Shown here one piece after another: positions 62,659 through 64,000 of a DNA stretch of 64,000 nucleotides. Within the stretch, counting starts at the first letter, position 1, and every line of letters begins with the position of its first letter. The DNA is taken from NCBI GenBank assembly GCA_963930655.1, contig OZ005606.1, positions 20,996,001 through 21,060,000 on the forward strand. The letters run 5' to 3'. Both the position numbers and the translations under genes were made by a program. The notes under the pieces are model-generated. The model was not told the origin of the DNA and did not search any database. It was given only the letters and a program-made list of their open reading frames with translations. The stretch comes from Myrica gale. Lineage: Eukaryota; Streptophyta; Magnoliopsida; Fagales; Myricaceae.

Positions 62659-63679
62659 CCAATAGGCATCACCGTACCGGTACGTACCAGCATACACCAG
62701 AACACAACACAACCAACAGTAGCATCAAACCACAATAGTCTCGTGACAAGATGGTTGCTCCAGATACAACAAAACTTGCAGTAGCATCAAAGAGAACAAC
62801 TTGACATTGCTTGATTCCTTCGCACACCCATTGTACAAGCATTGCATGAGCCTCTGTAGTTAGCTGGGGTGGGGACATAATGATCTGTCAGAGGAAAATT
62901 GTTTTCCTAAAACGCAAGCAATGCTTTTAGACTTCGGTTAGCGAAGAACCCACCAAAAGCAGACAAAAAACAGAAAACTTTACACAAAACTGTGGACATA
63001 AAAGAATCACAAGTCTGCATCATGCAAAGCTTTTCTTGGGTCACTGCCAGCTGCATATGACTGACAACGTTAAATCCGTCCCACGTGCCGGAAGAGTTGA
63101 TGTTTACACCTGATCCGAACAATTTTTCCCGAAACCTAGACGGGTTACGGGCTCACATGCATTGACCAGTTGTTTTATGTTGCATCAAAGTTCTGGAGTA
63201 CTGAATTATCAACCCATACAAGATTGCTACTAATATCACACTGATGAGTCGATGACTTATTGCCGACTCTCAAGCTCCATTCGTACAAATGTCTCTGCTA
63301 AGCTTGAGGTCGAAAATGTGTCTTCGAAATTTGCAAATCCCCAATCCATTCCATGGACCCACAACATAGTATGTTGAATGTCTGTTATACACTGATGGTC
63401 AATAAAACAAGAATTTCCATTGCATACTGAACAGAAGAGTATGAAGTTGTTCTGACTCCTAGGCAGAGATGAAGCTAGAAAGTAAACTTTGGGAGGGGCC
63501 AAGTTGCAGTAATAATTTTATTTTGGTCCCCTAATGAATGAAAGCAAAAAGGAGAGAGACTTGCAAAATGAGACTTCAAGGACTTCTAAGGGGTCTAGGG
63601 CTCATGCACCAAAGTAAAATTTCTAAATACATATTTTGAATGGAAGTATACTTATAAATAAACGAGGTTGCAGCTTGAA

Positions 63680-63842
63680 TCATGTGAAAGGTATGGCACT
63701 GGAAACTGCAAAACCATTAGGAAGCATGGTGGAAGTGCATGGAATGTTGTTTATTCTACTTCTTCTGAGTGAATGTGGATTTATTCCTGCCTTATGAGCC
63801 ACAATGACACCGATGGCTTCCCAATAGTTTGAAACCTTGACC
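63680..63842 (-). CDS. Possible 3'-terminal exon of an unidentified gene
   Basis: On the minus strand a good acceptor (TTTACTCCTGCAG) is followed by an open frame giving VKVSNYWEAIGVIVAHKAG, a Ser/Arg-rich part and a TGA near 63680. I do not recognise the sequence, and the rest of any gene would lie right of the window. It may be noncoding. Confidence 0.2.
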
Positions 63843-64000
63843 TGCAGGAGTAAATGAATTATGTTCAACAACAATATCTGTTTAGTTTGTTTGCAATAAA
63901 CAAGTAATTGATGGTTCTTCCGGATGAATGAATGAGTTCCAAAGTCACTAGGATGGTTGGTTATCAATGGTCTCTAGGGCTGCCGATCATTTGTTATTAT

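Noticed and set aside
62669..62878. Minus-strand frame with EAHAMLVQWVCEGIKQ, faintly like a LINE RNase H
   Set aside because: Similarity is to a few residues only; no LINE reverse transcriptase or poly-A tail found nearby.

Overview
This is a eukaryotic nuclear window from a flowering plant, most likely a woody eudicot. It has AT-rich intergenic DNA, genes split by GT-AG introns, many plant transposons and CT/GA microsatellites. The species cannot be fixed from the sequence.

Five loci are supported. (1) 450-3441 (+): the last five exons of quinolinate phosphoribosyltransferase (QPT), the entry enzyme of de novo NAD synthesis. (2) About 10921-18065 (+): a complete FAB1C-type phosphatidylinositol-3-phosphate 5-kinase in 11 coding exons, with an in-frame TGA at codon 26 of the apparent ancestral start. 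(3) 20568-21191 (-): the first exon of a PADRE/DUF4228 protein, probably continuing past a splice donor. (4) 23134-26261 (-): a four-exon U-box/ARM-repeat E3 ubiquitin ligase of the PUB14 group. (5) 46651-47840 (-): a three-exon R2R3-MYB flavonoid repressor of the MYBC2 type, with an EAR motif and a terminal TLLLFR. The five genes belong to unrelated pathways; the only shared layout is ordinary plant gene spacing.

The rest is largely transposon-derived. There is a decayed Ty1/copia element (about 29975-36440, -) and a second, younger copia element with two LTRs, a 5-bp target duplication and a large pol deletion (49916-53559, -). A 676-bp TRIM element (44872-45547) has a tRNA-Met primer site and a TATTG duplication. 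At least six hAT-like elements carry exact or near-exact 8-bp target duplications, one with a recognisable transposase C-terminus. Several palindromic MITEs are present. A degenerate piece of plastid 16S rRNA lies at 6901-7042. Two distant elements share a decayed sequence module built around a repeated CTCGAGCGCC-like motif.

From 53565 to the window end I see no convincing host gene, only repeats, AT-rich sequence and one weak exon candidate. No CRISPR, operon or other prokaryotic system is present. The observations most worth following are the FAB1C nonsense codon, the hAT families with distinct subterminal repeats (one apparently carrying a captured gene leader), the TRIM element and the plastid rRNA insert.
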